From positions 1 to 64,000 of the forward strand of contig NZ_SMRP01000020.1 of NCBI RefSeq assembly GCF_004353915.1: a stretch of DNA of 64,000 nt. The letters are read 5' to 3'. Positions within the stretch are counted from its first letter, which is position 1. Each line of letters starts with the position of its first letter. This stretch comes from Paraburkholderia silviterrae. GTDB lineage: Bacteria; Pseudomonadota; Gammaproteobacteria; Burkholderiales; Burkholderiaceae. A program made the translations under genes and the position numbers. The notes under the pieces were generated by a model that was given only the letters and a program-made list of their open reading frames with translations, made no database searches and was not told the origin of the DNA. Below, one piece after another: positions 9,155 to 17,073 of the stretch.

Positions 9155-9816
9155 ACGACGAAATCGACGGCGGCGTAGAGCCCACCGCGCCGGTCTGGGC
9201 CGCATTCGGCGACCTGATGGCGGCGCTCTTGGGCGCGTTCGTGCTGATCCTCGTCGGCGTGATCGGCATGCAGCTCGAAGCGTCCACGCGCCTCGCCAAC
9301 GAGGTCAAGCAGCGGCAAATCGAAACGCAGCGGCGCAAGACGCTCGAGCAGGCGCTGGCCGGGCCGCTCGCGGCCGGCCGCGTGACGCTCGTGAACGGGC
9401 GCATCGGCATCAGCGGCAATGTGCTGTTCGCGCTGAACTCCGACCAGCTCCAGCCGCAGGGGCGCGAACTGCTCAAGAGCCTCGCGGGGCCGCTCAGCGC
9501 GTATCTGCGCGACCGCGACCAGATCCTGATGGTGAGCGGCTTCGCCGACGACCAGCAGGTCCACGCAGGCAACCGCCGTTTCGCCGACAACTGGGAGCTT
9601 TCCGCCGAGCGCGCGCTCACCGTGACGCGCGCGTTCATCGATGCGGGCGTGCCGGCGCAGTCGGTGTTCGCGGCGGCGTTCGGCTCGGAGCAGCCCGTGA
9701 GCTCGAACGCCGACGAGACCGGCCGCGCGAAGAATCGCCGCGTGGAAATCGCGGCGGTGCCGCGGCCCGCGAGCAGCGCGCGGGCGCAAACCGGGGCGCA
9801 CGACGGCCATGAGTGA
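9151..9816 (+). CDS. MotB/ZorB-like OmpA-domain protein
   Basis: The 221-residue product starts with ATGA overlapping the DUF802 stop. A single membrane helix at residues ~17-39 is preceded by VWAAFGDLMAALLGAF. The W-x-x-F-x-D-L-M pattern with Asp21 at the membrane entry matches the proton-carrying aspartate of MotB-type stators. A linker helix (residues 45-70) leads to an OmpA_C domain (~80-210) with LSAERA and the NRRVEI signature, which binds peptidoglycan. Small size, one TM and a periplasmic anchor are the MotB/ZorB plan. It should sit in the inner membrane in complex with the DUF802 protein. The next gene overlaps its end by 8 bp. Confidence 0.92.
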   Translation: MNDEIDGGVEPTAPVWAAFGDLMAALLGAFVLILVGVIGMQLEASTRLANEVKQRQIETQRRKTLEQALAGPLAAGRVTLVNGRIGISGNVLFALNSDQLQPQGRELLKSLAGPLSAYLRDRDQILMVSGFADDQQVHAGNRRFADNWELSAERALTVTRAFIDAGVPAQSVFAAAFGSEQPVSSNADETGRAKNRRVEIAAVPRPASSARAQTGAHDGHE

Positions 9817-10657
9817 CGGCGCAAGCAACGCGGCTGTGGAAGTGGCCAGTATCGACGACGCGGATGCCGTGCAAAGCGGCGTAGTCTGCGAGGCCGGGAA
9901 TGCGCACGAGGATCGGCATGAAAGCGAGAACGGCAGCGACAGCGGCAGCGGGAACGACAACGGGAACCACAACGCGAGCGACGTCGGGAGCGACATCGGG
10001 AGCGACAGCGATCCCATCAGCGTGACCGTGAGCATGCGCGAGCACGAAGTCACGCGCGCCCGCGCCACGCTCGACGCCTGGCGCGCACAAGGCGCCGACC
10101 GGCTCGATCCCGTGCGCTTCGCGCTGATCGACGCATTGGACAAGCGCGCCGGCGCGCATGCCGGCGCGGCGCGGCGTGTGCTCGACGCGCGCATCGATGC
10201 GTTGCTCGCGGCCTATGCCAGCGGAGTCGAACGCGCCACGTCGAATGTGCAAACGCAGGCCGAAAGCGCGTCACAGCAAAACGCAAGCGCGCACGGCAGT
10301 CTCGCCGCGCAGATCGGCAACGCGGACCATCTCGCCCGCCGCGGACCGCCTGAGGAGCTGCTCGATTATTTCCGCGAAGTCTGGTCGAAGCTGAGCGCGG
10401 ACCAGCAGGTGCAACAGTCGCTCGATCAAGTGCCGAAGAATGCGGGGCCGCTCAATTCGAGCAGTCTCGTGCACCGCGCGCTCCTGCTCATGCGCGAACT
10501 CTCGCCGGGTTATCTGCGCCAGTTCCTCGCGTATGCCGACGCGTTGTCGTGGCTGGAAGACCTGAACGCCGTCACTGCGCCGGCGCCAAAGGAAACGCCG
10601 CGCGCGGGCGCGGCGAAGGAAGGCGCGAAGAAGGCAACGCGCAAGCGCTCGCGCTAG
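9809..10657 (+). CDS. DUF2894 family protein, last gene of the motor-like operon
   Basis: The 282-residue product overlaps the OmpA-like gene by 8 bp, which implies coupled translation. The N-terminal ~70 residues are acidic and low in complexity, with Asp/Ser/Gly/Asn repeats. A conserved helical part follows (REHEVTRARATLDAWRAQG, then FALIDALDKRAGAHAG). The centre has the DUF2894-like LLDYFREVWSKLSADQQVQQSL and LNSSSLVHRALLLMREL segments. The C-terminus is basic (Lys/Arg-rich, ending KKATRKRSR), which could contact nucleic acid, membrane or an acidic partner. There is no signal or membrane segment, so it is cytoplasmic. Function is unknown. It is known to me only as a neighbour of DUF802/OmpA genes in Burkholderiales. 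Confidence 0.83.
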   Translation: MSDGASNAAVEVASIDDADAVQSGVVCEAGNAHEDRHESENGSDSGSGNDNGNHNASDVGSDIGSDSDPISVTVSMREHEVTRARATLDAWRAQGADRLDPVRFALIDALDKRAGAHAGAARRVLDARIDALLAAYASGVERATSNVQTQAESASQQNASAHGSLAAQIGNADHLARRGPPEELLDYFREVWSKLSADQQVQQSLDQVPKNAGPLNSSSLVHRALLLMRELSPGYLRQFLAYADALSWLEDLNAVTAPAPKETPRAGAAKEGAKKATRKRSR

Positions 10658-10726
10658 AAGCGCCGCACACCCCAATCACGAGGCAGCGCGGGACCGCTTC
10701 ACACCGCCCGCGCGCCGCGCACGATT

Positions 10727-12040
10727 TCAGCGATGCGCCTGGGCAAGCGACTCACGCCCGCCACCACCACCGGCCTTGCGCCCCAGCACCAGCGTCACCA
10801 CGGCGGACACCGCGAGCGTCCCCGCCACCACATACAGGCCCGCGCCATAGCCCCCGGTCGTGTGCTTGAGCCAGCCGATCGCCGAAGGCCCGACGAAGCC
10901 GCCCAGGTTGCCGAGCGAGTTGATCATCGCGATCCCCGCGGCGGCGCCCGCGCCCGAGAGGAACGCACTGGGCATCGCCCACAGCGGCGCCTTGGCCGCG
11001 CTGATGCCCACATTGGCCAGCACGAGCGCCCCCACGATCGCGGCCGTGCCATTCGCGCCGGCCGCCAGCACGAACCCTGCGCAAGCCAGCAGGCACGGCA
11101 CCACCACGTGCCACGTACGCTCCTGCGTACGGTCCGAATGGCGCGCCCACACCACCATCGCCACCACCGCCGCCACGCTCGGAATGCCCGTGAGCAGACC
11201 CGTCTGGAGCGGGCTGTAGCCGTACTGCCTGACGATCAGCGGCGCCCAGATGCCGAGCGTATAGAGACCCGCCGAGGTGCCGAAGTAGATCAGCGCCAGC
11301 GCAAGCACGCGCGGATTGCACAGTGCCGCGAGCACCGCGCCCGTATGGCCGTGCTGTGCACTGCGTGCGCTCGCCTCTTCGTCGAGCTTGGCCGTGAGCC
11401 AGGCCTTTTCGTCGTCGGCGAGCCATTTCGCCTTGGCCGGCGCATCGGTCAGAAAGCGCAGCACCGCGAAGCCCAGCACGACAGCCGGAATCGCTTCGAG
11501 CACGTAGAGCATCTGCCAGTCGGCGAGACCGAACATCGGCTTCATCTGCATGATCGCGCCCGAGAGCGGCGAGCCGATGGCCGTCGAGATGGGCGCCGCG
11601 GCCATGAACCACGCGGCGGCCACGGCGCGCTGGCGCGTGGGGAACCACTGGCTCAAATACAGGATGATGCCGGGAAAGAAGCCCGCTTCCGCCACGCCCA
11701 GCAAGAAGCGCAGCGCATAGAAACTCGCAGGACCGCTAACGAATGCCGAAGCCGCGCTCACGATGCCCCACGTGACCATCACGCGCGCGATCCAGACGCG
11801 CGCGCCCACGCGATGCAAGATTAAATTAGATGGCACTTCGAACAAAAAGTAGCCGATAAAGAACAGTCCGCCGCCAAGGCCAAACGCCGCCGACGAAAGA
11901 CCGATGGCCTTGTTCATCGACATCGCGGCAAAGCCGACGTTGACGCGGTCGAGAAAGCTCACGAAATACAGCAGCATCACGAACGGGATGATGCGCCACA
12001 TGAGTTGCTTCGATACCCGGGTTTCGAGTTCGGAATGCAT
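10727..12040 (-). CDS. MFS transporter, anion:cation symporter type, probable tartrate/malate permease
   Basis: The 437-residue product starts at the ATG at 12040, preceded by AAGGAGGAGACAC, an ideal ribosome site; longer versions have no such site. Twelve hydrophobic segments fit the major facilitator fold. The first is PFVMLLYFVSFLDRVNVGFA with the D-R-x-N-x-G motif of the ACS (anion:cation symporter) family, which carries organic acids such as tartrate, phthalate and glucarate. RFLLGVAEAGFFPGIILYL is the matching TM4 motif. The gene lies downstream of the tartrate/D-malate dehydrogenase gene on the same strand, separated by 151 bp. Import of tartrate or D-malate is therefore the best guess, as in ttu clusters. 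Confidence 0.87.
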   Translation of the reverse strand: MHSELETRVSKQLMWRIIPFVMLLYFVSFLDRVNVGFAAMSMNKAIGLSSAAFGLGGGLFFIGYFLFEVPSNLILHRVGARVWIARVMVTWGIVSAASAFVSGPASFYALRFLLGVAEAGFFPGIILYLSQWFPTRQRAVAAAWFMAAAPISTAIGSPLSGAIMQMKPMFGLADWQMLYVLEAIPAVVLGFAVLRFLTDAPAKAKWLADDEKAWLTAKLDEEASARSAQHGHTGAVLAALCNPRVLALALIYFGTSAGLYTLGIWAPLIVRQYGYSPLQTGLLTGIPSVAAVVAMVVWARHSDRTQERTWHVVVPCLLACAGFVLAAGANGTAAIVGALVLANVGISAAKAPLWAMPSAFLSGAGAAAGIAMINSLGNLGGFVGPSAIGWLKHTTGGYGAGLYVVAGTLAVSAVVTLVLGRKAGGGGGRESLAQAHR

Positions 12041-12191
12041 GTGTCTCCTCCTTGGAGACCGTGCCGTGCGCATGGCGCGGGCCACGGTTTCAAAGCGGCG
12101 CGTGCGTGTGTCGTAGTGAATTCGTCTGTATATACACACGCGCCATCTGGTAGCAAATCAAGCAGCAAATCCAGCAGCAATGGCCGATGGC

Positions 12192-13274
12192 TCAGGCCGC
12201 CACGGCCACCTTTTCGATCAGCGCGCACACGGCATCGGTCACCTGCGCCGTGGTGGCCTTGCCGCCCAGGTCGCCCGTGTGCAGCGCCGGGTCGGCCGTC
12301 ACGCGCTCGATGGCGGCCATCACCTGCTGCGCAGCGGCCTGCTCGCCCAGATGCTCGAGCATCATCACCACCGACCAGAACGTGCCCACGGGATTCGCGA
12401 GGCCCTTGCCCATGATGTCGAACGCCGAGCCGTGGATCGGCTCGAACATCGACGGATAGCGGCGCTCGGGGTCGATGTTGCCGGTGGGCGCGATGCCGAG
12501 GCTGCCCGCGAGCGCGGCGGCGAGATCGCTCAGGATGTCGGCGTGCAGGTTGGTCGCGACGATGGTGTCGAGCGTGGCGGGCCGGTTCACCATGCGCGCG
12601 GTCGCGGCATCCACAAGCTCCTTGTCCCATTTCACGTCCGGGAATTCGGCGGCGATCTGGTTGGCGATCTCGTCCCACATCACCATGGCGTGACGCTGCG
12701 CGTTGCTCTTCGTGATGACGGTGAGCAGCTTGCGCGGACGCGACTGCGCAAGACGAAACGCGAAGCGCATGATGCGCTCGACGCCGGCGCGCGTGAGGAT
12801 CGAGACATCCGTGGCCGCCTCGATCGGGTGGCCCTGGTGCACGCGCCCGCCCACGCCCGCGTATTCGCCCTCGGAGTTTTCGCGCACGATCACCCAGTTC
12901 AGGTCGTCCGGGCCGCAGCGCTTGAGCGGCGCGTCGATGCCGGGCAGGATGCGCGTCGGGCGCACGTTCGCGTACTGGTCGAACCCCTGGCAGATCTTCA
13001 GGCGCAGGCCCCAAAGCGTGATGTGATCGGGCACGTCGGGGTCGCCCGCCGAGCCGAACAAAATCGCATCCTTGTCGCGGATCTGCGCGAGGCCGTCGGC
13101 GGGCATCATCACGCCGTTGGCGCGGTAGTAGTCGGCGCCCCAGTCGAAGTTCTCGAACTCGAAGGCGAACGAGCGGTTCGTGCGCGCGAGCGCCTCCAGC
13201 ACGGCCTTGCCTGCCGGCACGACCTCCTTGCCGATGCCGTCGCCGGGAATGGTTGCGATGCGATACGTCTTCAT
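12192..13274 (-). CDS. ttuC: tartrate dehydrogenase / D-malate dehydrogenase (decarboxylating)
   Basis: The 360-residue product starts at the ATG at 13274 with GGAGACGGACACC upstream. It is an isocitrate/isopropylmalate dehydrogenase-fold enzyme: PGDGIGKEV at the N-terminus, the substrate loop VIVRENSEGEYAG at ~131, ATNLHADILSDLAA with metal-binding Asp residues, and EPIHGSAFDIMGKGLANP. The RENSEGEYAGVGG loop and overall length match tartrate dehydrogenase/DmlA rather than LeuB. It is expected to oxidise L(+)- or meso-tartrate or D-malate with NAD+ and Mn2+/Mg2+ in the cytoplasm. The divergent LysR gene (13389) and the permease downstream complete a small catabolic module. Exact substrate preference cannot be read. 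Confidence 0.9.
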   Translation of the reverse strand: MKTYRIATIPGDGIGKEVVPAGKAVLEALARTNRSFAFEFENFDWGADYYRANGVMMPADGLAQIRDKDAILFGSAGDPDVPDHITLWGLRLKICQGFDQYANVRPTRILPGIDAPLKRCGPDDLNWVIVRENSEGEYAGVGGRVHQGHPIEAATDVSILTRAGVERIMRFAFRLAQSRPRKLLTVITKSNAQRHAMVMWDEIANQIAAEFPDVKWDKELVDAATARMVNRPATLDTIVATNLHADILSDLAAALAGSLGIAPTGNIDPERRYPSMFEPIHGSAFDIMGKGLANPVGTFWSVVMMLEHLGEQAAAQQVMAAIERVTADPALHTGDLGGKATTAQVTDAVCALIEKVAVAA

Positions 13275-13388
13275 GGTGTCCGTCTCCACGTCCTTCGATT
13301 GAGTGTGGGACCGACTTTACCGAACCTGAAGTGCCGTAACCGGTGCTAGACTCAAAGCATTCTTAACTTCAATTCACAAGTGCGGATC

Positions 13389-14306
13389 ATGACGGACGCC
13401 GTGCATCCGGCCGATCTCTCGTTCTTCTCCACGCTTTCGGCGGCGGGCAGCCTGAGCGCGGCGGCGCGCGAGCTGGGCCTGAGCGCCGCCGCCGTGAGCA
13501 AGCGGCTCACGCAAATGGAGCAGCGCGCGGGCGTGCCGCTCGTGAACCGCACCACGCGGCGCATGATGCTCACGCCCGAGGGCGAGCTGTACCTCGAGCG
13601 CGCGCGGCGCATTCTCGACGAGATCGAGGAGCTGGCCGAGCTGCTCGGCAGTGCGAAGAAGAGCCCCAAGGGCCTATTGCGCGTGAACGCGACGCTAGGC
13701 TTCGGGCGCAGCCACGTGGGCCCGGCCATCTCGCGCTTCGTGGCCAGGTATCCGCAGGTCACCGTGCAATTGCAGCTCTCGGTGGCGCCGCCGCCCCTCA
13801 CCGACGACAGCTTCGACGTCTGCATCCGCTTCGGCGAGCCGCCCGACACGCGCGTGGTGGCGCGCCGCCTCGCGGCCAACCGGCGCCTGCTGTGCGCGGC
13901 GCCCGCGTATCTCGCGCGGCACGGCCAGCCCGCGACGGCGCAGGAGCTTGCGCGGCACAACTGCATCGGCATACGGCAGGGCGACGAAGCCTATGGCGTC
14001 TGGCGCCTCACCTCGGGGCGCGGCGCCGCGCGCAAGACCGAGGCGGTGCGCATCAACGGCAATCTCACCACCAACGACGGCGAGATCGCCGTGCGCTGGG
14101 CGCTGGAGGGGCACGGCATCCTGATGCGCGCCGAGTGGGACATCGCCGACTATCTGGCCGACGGCCGGCTCGTGCAGGTGCTGCCCGAGTACGAGACGCC
14201 CAACGCGGATATCTACGCGGTGTATCTGCAGCGTCATCAGATGTCCACCCGCATTCGCGCGTTCGTCGATTTCCTCGCGCTCGAGCTCAAGGCGCGCAAG
14301 GCCTGA
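13389..14306 (+). CDS. LysR-type regulator, DmlR-like, of the tartrate/malate module
   Basis: The 305-residue product has an N-terminal winged HTH (FFSTLSAAGSLSAAARELGLS then SAAAVSKRLTQMEQRAGVPL). An effector-binding domain follows, with FDVCIRFGEPPDTRVVARRLA, typical of the DmlR/CrgA branch. I use the ATG at 13389; a GTG 9 bp upstream is in frame and neither has a strong ribosome site. It is divergent from the tartrate/D-malate dehydrogenase gene with a 114-bp shared spacer. In known DmlR systems this type of regulator activates the dehydrogenase in response to D-malate. The effector here is inferred only from that arrangement. Confidence 0.88.
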   Translation: MTDAVHPADLSFFSTLSAAGSLSAAARELGLSAAAVSKRLTQMEQRAGVPLVNRTTRRMMLTPEGELYLERARRILDEIEELAELLGSAKKSPKGLLRVNATLGFGRSHVGPAISRFVARYPQVTVQLQLSVAPPPLTDDSFDVCIRFGEPPDTRVVARRLAANRRLLCAAPAYLARHGQPATAQELARHNCIGIRQGDEAYGVWRLTSGRGAARKTEAVRINGNLTTNDGEIAVRWALEGHGILMRAEWDIADYLADGRLVQVLPEYETPNADIYAVYLQRHQMSTRIRAFVDFLALELKARKA

Positions 14307-14474
14307 GCGGCCCGCCGCGCAGCCGGGCGCCTTTCTTCTGCCGCGCGCCCCGCATGCGCCAGCACTCGCCGGCGAGGCCCCCGCTTTCCGGCGCTGCCCG
14401 CCGCCGCGCCTGCCATGCCCATTACGCTCATCCCGCCCGCGGTGCCCGGGCGCGAAACCGCGCAAGCGTCACGC

Positions 14475-15455
14475 TCACGCGCCATACGGTGCACCCGGGG
14501 CGTAGGGCGCGTCGTGCGGATCGCGCATGCTGCGCGCGTACTGCTTGGGCGCCATGCCCGACCAGCGCCGGAACGCGCGAATGAACGCTTTCTCCGACGC
14601 ATAGCCCACGCTCGTCGCAATCTCGATCAGCCGCCGCCGCGAATCGCGCAGCGCGCCGCTCGCGACATACATGCGGTACGCGGTGAGATGCCCGATCGGC
14701 GTTTCTTCGACGAGCTCGACGAAACGCGCGCTAAAGCGCGAGCGCGACATGCCCGCCGTGGCCGCCAGCGATTCGACGGTCCAGTCGCGCTCCGGGTGGC
14801 GGTGCAATTGCGCGATCGCACGGCCGATCTGCGGGTCCATCAGGCCGCGCAGCCAGCCCGTGTGGCTGATCGCCGAGGCGAGATGCGCGCGCAGCAACTG
14901 CACGAACAGCACGTCGGCAAGGCGCGCCGCCGCGACCGCCCAGCCCGGCTGGCATGCCATCGATTCGCGGATGAAGGCCATCAGCGTATCGGCGAGCCAG
15001 GGCCCGACCGCGGGATCGTTGGCGCGCACATGAATGAGCGGCGGCAGCACCGAGAACAGCGGATTGCGCACCGCCTCGCGGTAAAACACGATGCCCGTAT
15101 AAAGGTCGCAGACCTCGCCGCCGCCGCCCGCCGTGAGCCGCAAGGGCGTGTCGAAGCTCGGGCGGATGCCCTCGCGCGCGACGAGATCGTCGAAGGGCAC
15201 CGGCGCGACGCCGGGCGCCGAGGCGAGCACGTGCTCGTGCCCGTGCGGCAGCAGCACGAAGTCGCCCGCCTCGACGCGCAGCGGCTCCATGCCTTCCACC
15301 ACGATGGTGTAAGGGCCGCCGAAAGCGGTCCTGAACGCCGCGCCCTCGACCGCCGGCTTCACGAACGCCCACGGCGCCGCGAGCGAGAAGTGCCCGGTCA
15401 CCACGGCGTCGGCGCGCAGATCCGCCAGCGCGGCGCTCAACAGGTCTGTCGCCAT
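14475..15455 (-). CDS. AraC-family regulator with cupin-type sensor (Cupin_6)
   Basis: The 326-residue product has an N-terminal cupin-like domain (FGGPYTIVVEGMEPL and GDFVLLPHGHEHVLA, residues ~45-80) and a C-terminal double HTH. The latter includes ERDWTVESLAATAGMSRSRF and a second helix set ending GYASEKAFIRAFRRWSGMAP. This domain pair is common among AraC regulators that sit beside oxidoreductase or SDR genes. It is the last gene in a same-strand series: 2Fe-2S subunit, molybdopterin subunit, cytochrome, porin, then this gene 69 bp after the porin. It may control that series. The ligand is unknown. Confidence 0.88.
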   Translation of the reverse strand: MATDLLSAALADLRADAVVTGHFSLAAPWAFVKPAVEGAAFRTAFGGPYTIVVEGMEPLRVEAGDFVLLPHGHEHVLASAPGVAPVPFDDLVAREGIRPSFDTPLRLTAGGGGEVCDLYTGIVFYREAVRNPLFSVLPPLIHVRANDPAVGPWLADTLMAFIRESMACQPGWAVAAARLADVLFVQLLRAHLASAISHTGWLRGLMDPQIGRAIAQLHRHPERDWTVESLAATAGMSRSRFSARFVELVEETPIGHLTAYRMYVASGALRDSRRRLIEIATSVGYASEKAFIRAFRRWSGMAPKQYARSMRDPHDAPYAPGAPYGA

Positions 15456-15524
15456 CTGCTCCTCTCCGTTCCCCTTCGGGTGTTTCTATCCGCACGCGGC
15501 GTGCGGTGCTCAGCGCGCCCAGCG

Positions 15525-16598
15525 TCAGAAACGCTGCTGGATGCCCATCATCGCGCCAAACTGGTTCGCGCCGGGTGTGACCGTGCCGGCGGCGGCCACG
15601 GCATTCGCCGCGAGCGCGCTGTTCATCATGTAACCGAGCGAAGCATAAAGCGTCGTGCGCTTCGAGATGAAATAGTTTGCGCGCCCGACCAGCAGCGTCG
15701 AATTCGAATGATCGCGCAAGATGTAGCGCAACGCTTGCGCGTCGAGCGCGAACATGGGCGTCACGTAGTACTCCGCGCCGAGGAAGAAGATGTCCGACTG
15801 GGCGTGTTCCGCCGCCGCGGTGTTGCGGCGAATCCAGCCGCCGCCCACTTTGGCCGCGCCGAATTTCACATAGGCGTCGACGATCGCGCGCTTGTCGGTG
15901 TCGGCGCTGCTCACGAGCGGCGCCGAGGCGCCCGGCCCGCCATACATCACGTCGTACGAGGCCGCCGCGCCGCCCCATGCGTTGTCGTAGGCGAGCATCA
16001 TCGTGTACTGGCGGCAGGCTACGGCGTCGCCGGGAAGCTGCCCGGCGCAGTTGGTTGCCGAAGGCCCGGCCGGGCCCGCCGCATCGCGCCCGAAGCTATA
16101 GGTGCCGCCAACCGTCACGCCGTGGAATTTGCCGAGGTAGCCCACGGCGTTGTCGCTGCGCGCGTTCGGCAGATAGCTGTCGAAGCTCGCCATCGAATGA
16201 ATCGACGGGCCGATCACGTCCGCGTTGAACAGCACGTACATCGACATGTTCATCTGGCGGCCGAGCGTGAGCGTGCCGTAGTCGCTCGTCACGCCCATGT
16301 TCGCCTGGCGCCCGAACAGGCGGCCGCCGTAATTGAGCGCGCCGCTATTGGGCGCGAAGCCGTTTTCCAGCACGAAGAAGGCCTTGTAGCCGCCGCCCAG
16401 ATCCTCCTGGCCACGCAGGCCGAAGCGCGACGGCACCTCGCCCGTGAGCGAGGGCATGCCCACGAACGAGCCGCCCTTCGCCGCGTTGTTGTAGTACTCG
16501 ATGCCCGTGTCGACGATGCCATAGAGCGCGACGCTGCTTTGTCCCCAGGCGAGCGCCGACGTGCCGGCGAGCAATACTGCTGCAATCCTCTTTTTCAT
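15525..16598 (-). CDS. Gram-negative general porin (Burkholderia OmpC-type)
   Basis: The 357-residue product starts at the ATG at 16598 with AGGAGACACGTC upstream. A signal peptide (MKKRIAAVLLAGTSALAWG then QSSVALYG) is followed by the usual opening SVALYGIVDTGIEYYNNA. The porin signature GRLFGRQANMGV with Arg-rich strands follows in the middle, and the chain ends in RF, the C-terminal Phe needed for outer-membrane assembly. It should form a trimeric 16-stranded diffusion pore. Its place between cytochrome c and AraC genes in the molybdenum hydroxylase cluster suggests substrate entry for that pathway. Confidence 0.93.
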   Translation of the reverse strand: MKKRIAAVLLAGTSALAWGQSSVALYGIVDTGIEYYNNAAKGGSFVGMPSLTGEVPSRFGLRGQEDLGGGYKAFFVLENGFAPNSGALNYGGRLFGRQANMGVTSDYGTLTLGRQMNMSMYVLFNADVIGPSIHSMASFDSYLPNARSDNAVGYLGKFHGVTVGGTYSFGRDAAGPAGPSATNCAGQLPGDAVACRQYTMMLAYDNAWGGAAASYDVMYGGPGASAPLVSSADTDKRAIVDAYVKFGAAKVGGGWIRRNTAAAEHAQSDIFFLGAEYYVTPMFALDAQALRYILRDHSNSTLLVGRANYFISKRTTLYASLGYMMNSALAANAVAAAGTVTPGANQFGAMMGIQQRF

Positions 16599-16693
16599 GA
16601 CGTGTCTCCTATATTTATCAGTAATGCTTATTGGTATGTGTGCGTGCCTGGCCACTTGCGCGGCCCGGCTTCAGCGGCGCGCGGCCGCTCCCG

Positions 16694-17035
16694 TCATTCG
16701 GTCCTGGTGCCCGCAAGAATCCATTGCACGACGGCTTGCGCGTCGCCCGGGCTGATTGCGTTGGGCGGCATCGGCACGGCGCCCCACGTGCCCGAGCTGC
16801 CGTTCTGGATATGCGCAACAAGCGTGGCCGCGGCACCCGGCTGGCCCGCGTAGCGCGCGGCCACGTCGCGCCAGGCCGGGCCCACGAGTTTCTTGTCCAC
16901 CGCGTGACAACCGAAGCACGCGTGCTGCGTGGCGATCTGGCGGGCGCGGGCCGCATCGACTGGCGGCTCCGCGCGTGCACTGGCGGCAAGCAACGCACTC
17001 GCGAGTGAGATGATTAAATAAGGAATCCGTATCAT
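16694..17035 (-). CDS. small monohaem cytochrome c, electron acceptor of the molybdenum hydroxylase
   Basis: The 113-residue product begins with a signal peptide (MIRIPYLIISLASALLAASA, cleavage near ARA-EP). It has one haem site, CFGCH at residues 40-44, and a likely axial methionine in VPMPPN (Met89). The VGPAWRDVAARYAG segment is typical of class I cytochromes c551/c552. It is periplasmic. It lies 38 bp downstream of the molybdopterin-subunit gene on the same strand. Isoquinoline-oxidoreductase-like enzymes often pass electrons to such a cytochrome. The surrounding sequence is also open in another, longer frame, which is a shadow. Confidence 0.85.
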   Translation of the reverse strand: MIRIPYLIISLASALLAASARAEPPVDAARARQIATQHACFGCHAVDKKLVGPAWRDVAARYAGQPGAAATLVAHIQNGSSGTWGAVPMPPNAISPGDAQAVVQWILAGTRTE

Positions 17036-17073
17036 GATGGAAGGTGTTTTGTGATGAAAATTCAGTTCGATGC

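Noticed and set aside
5190..10657. A canonical Zorya defence system
   Set aside because: No ZorC, ZorD helicase or ZorE nuclease is present; only the motor plan is similar.
5190..10657. Flagellar stator or Tol-Pal/ExbBD genes
   Set aside because: The tail of the DUF802 protein is far too long, and no flagellar, TolA/TolB or TonB gene is near.
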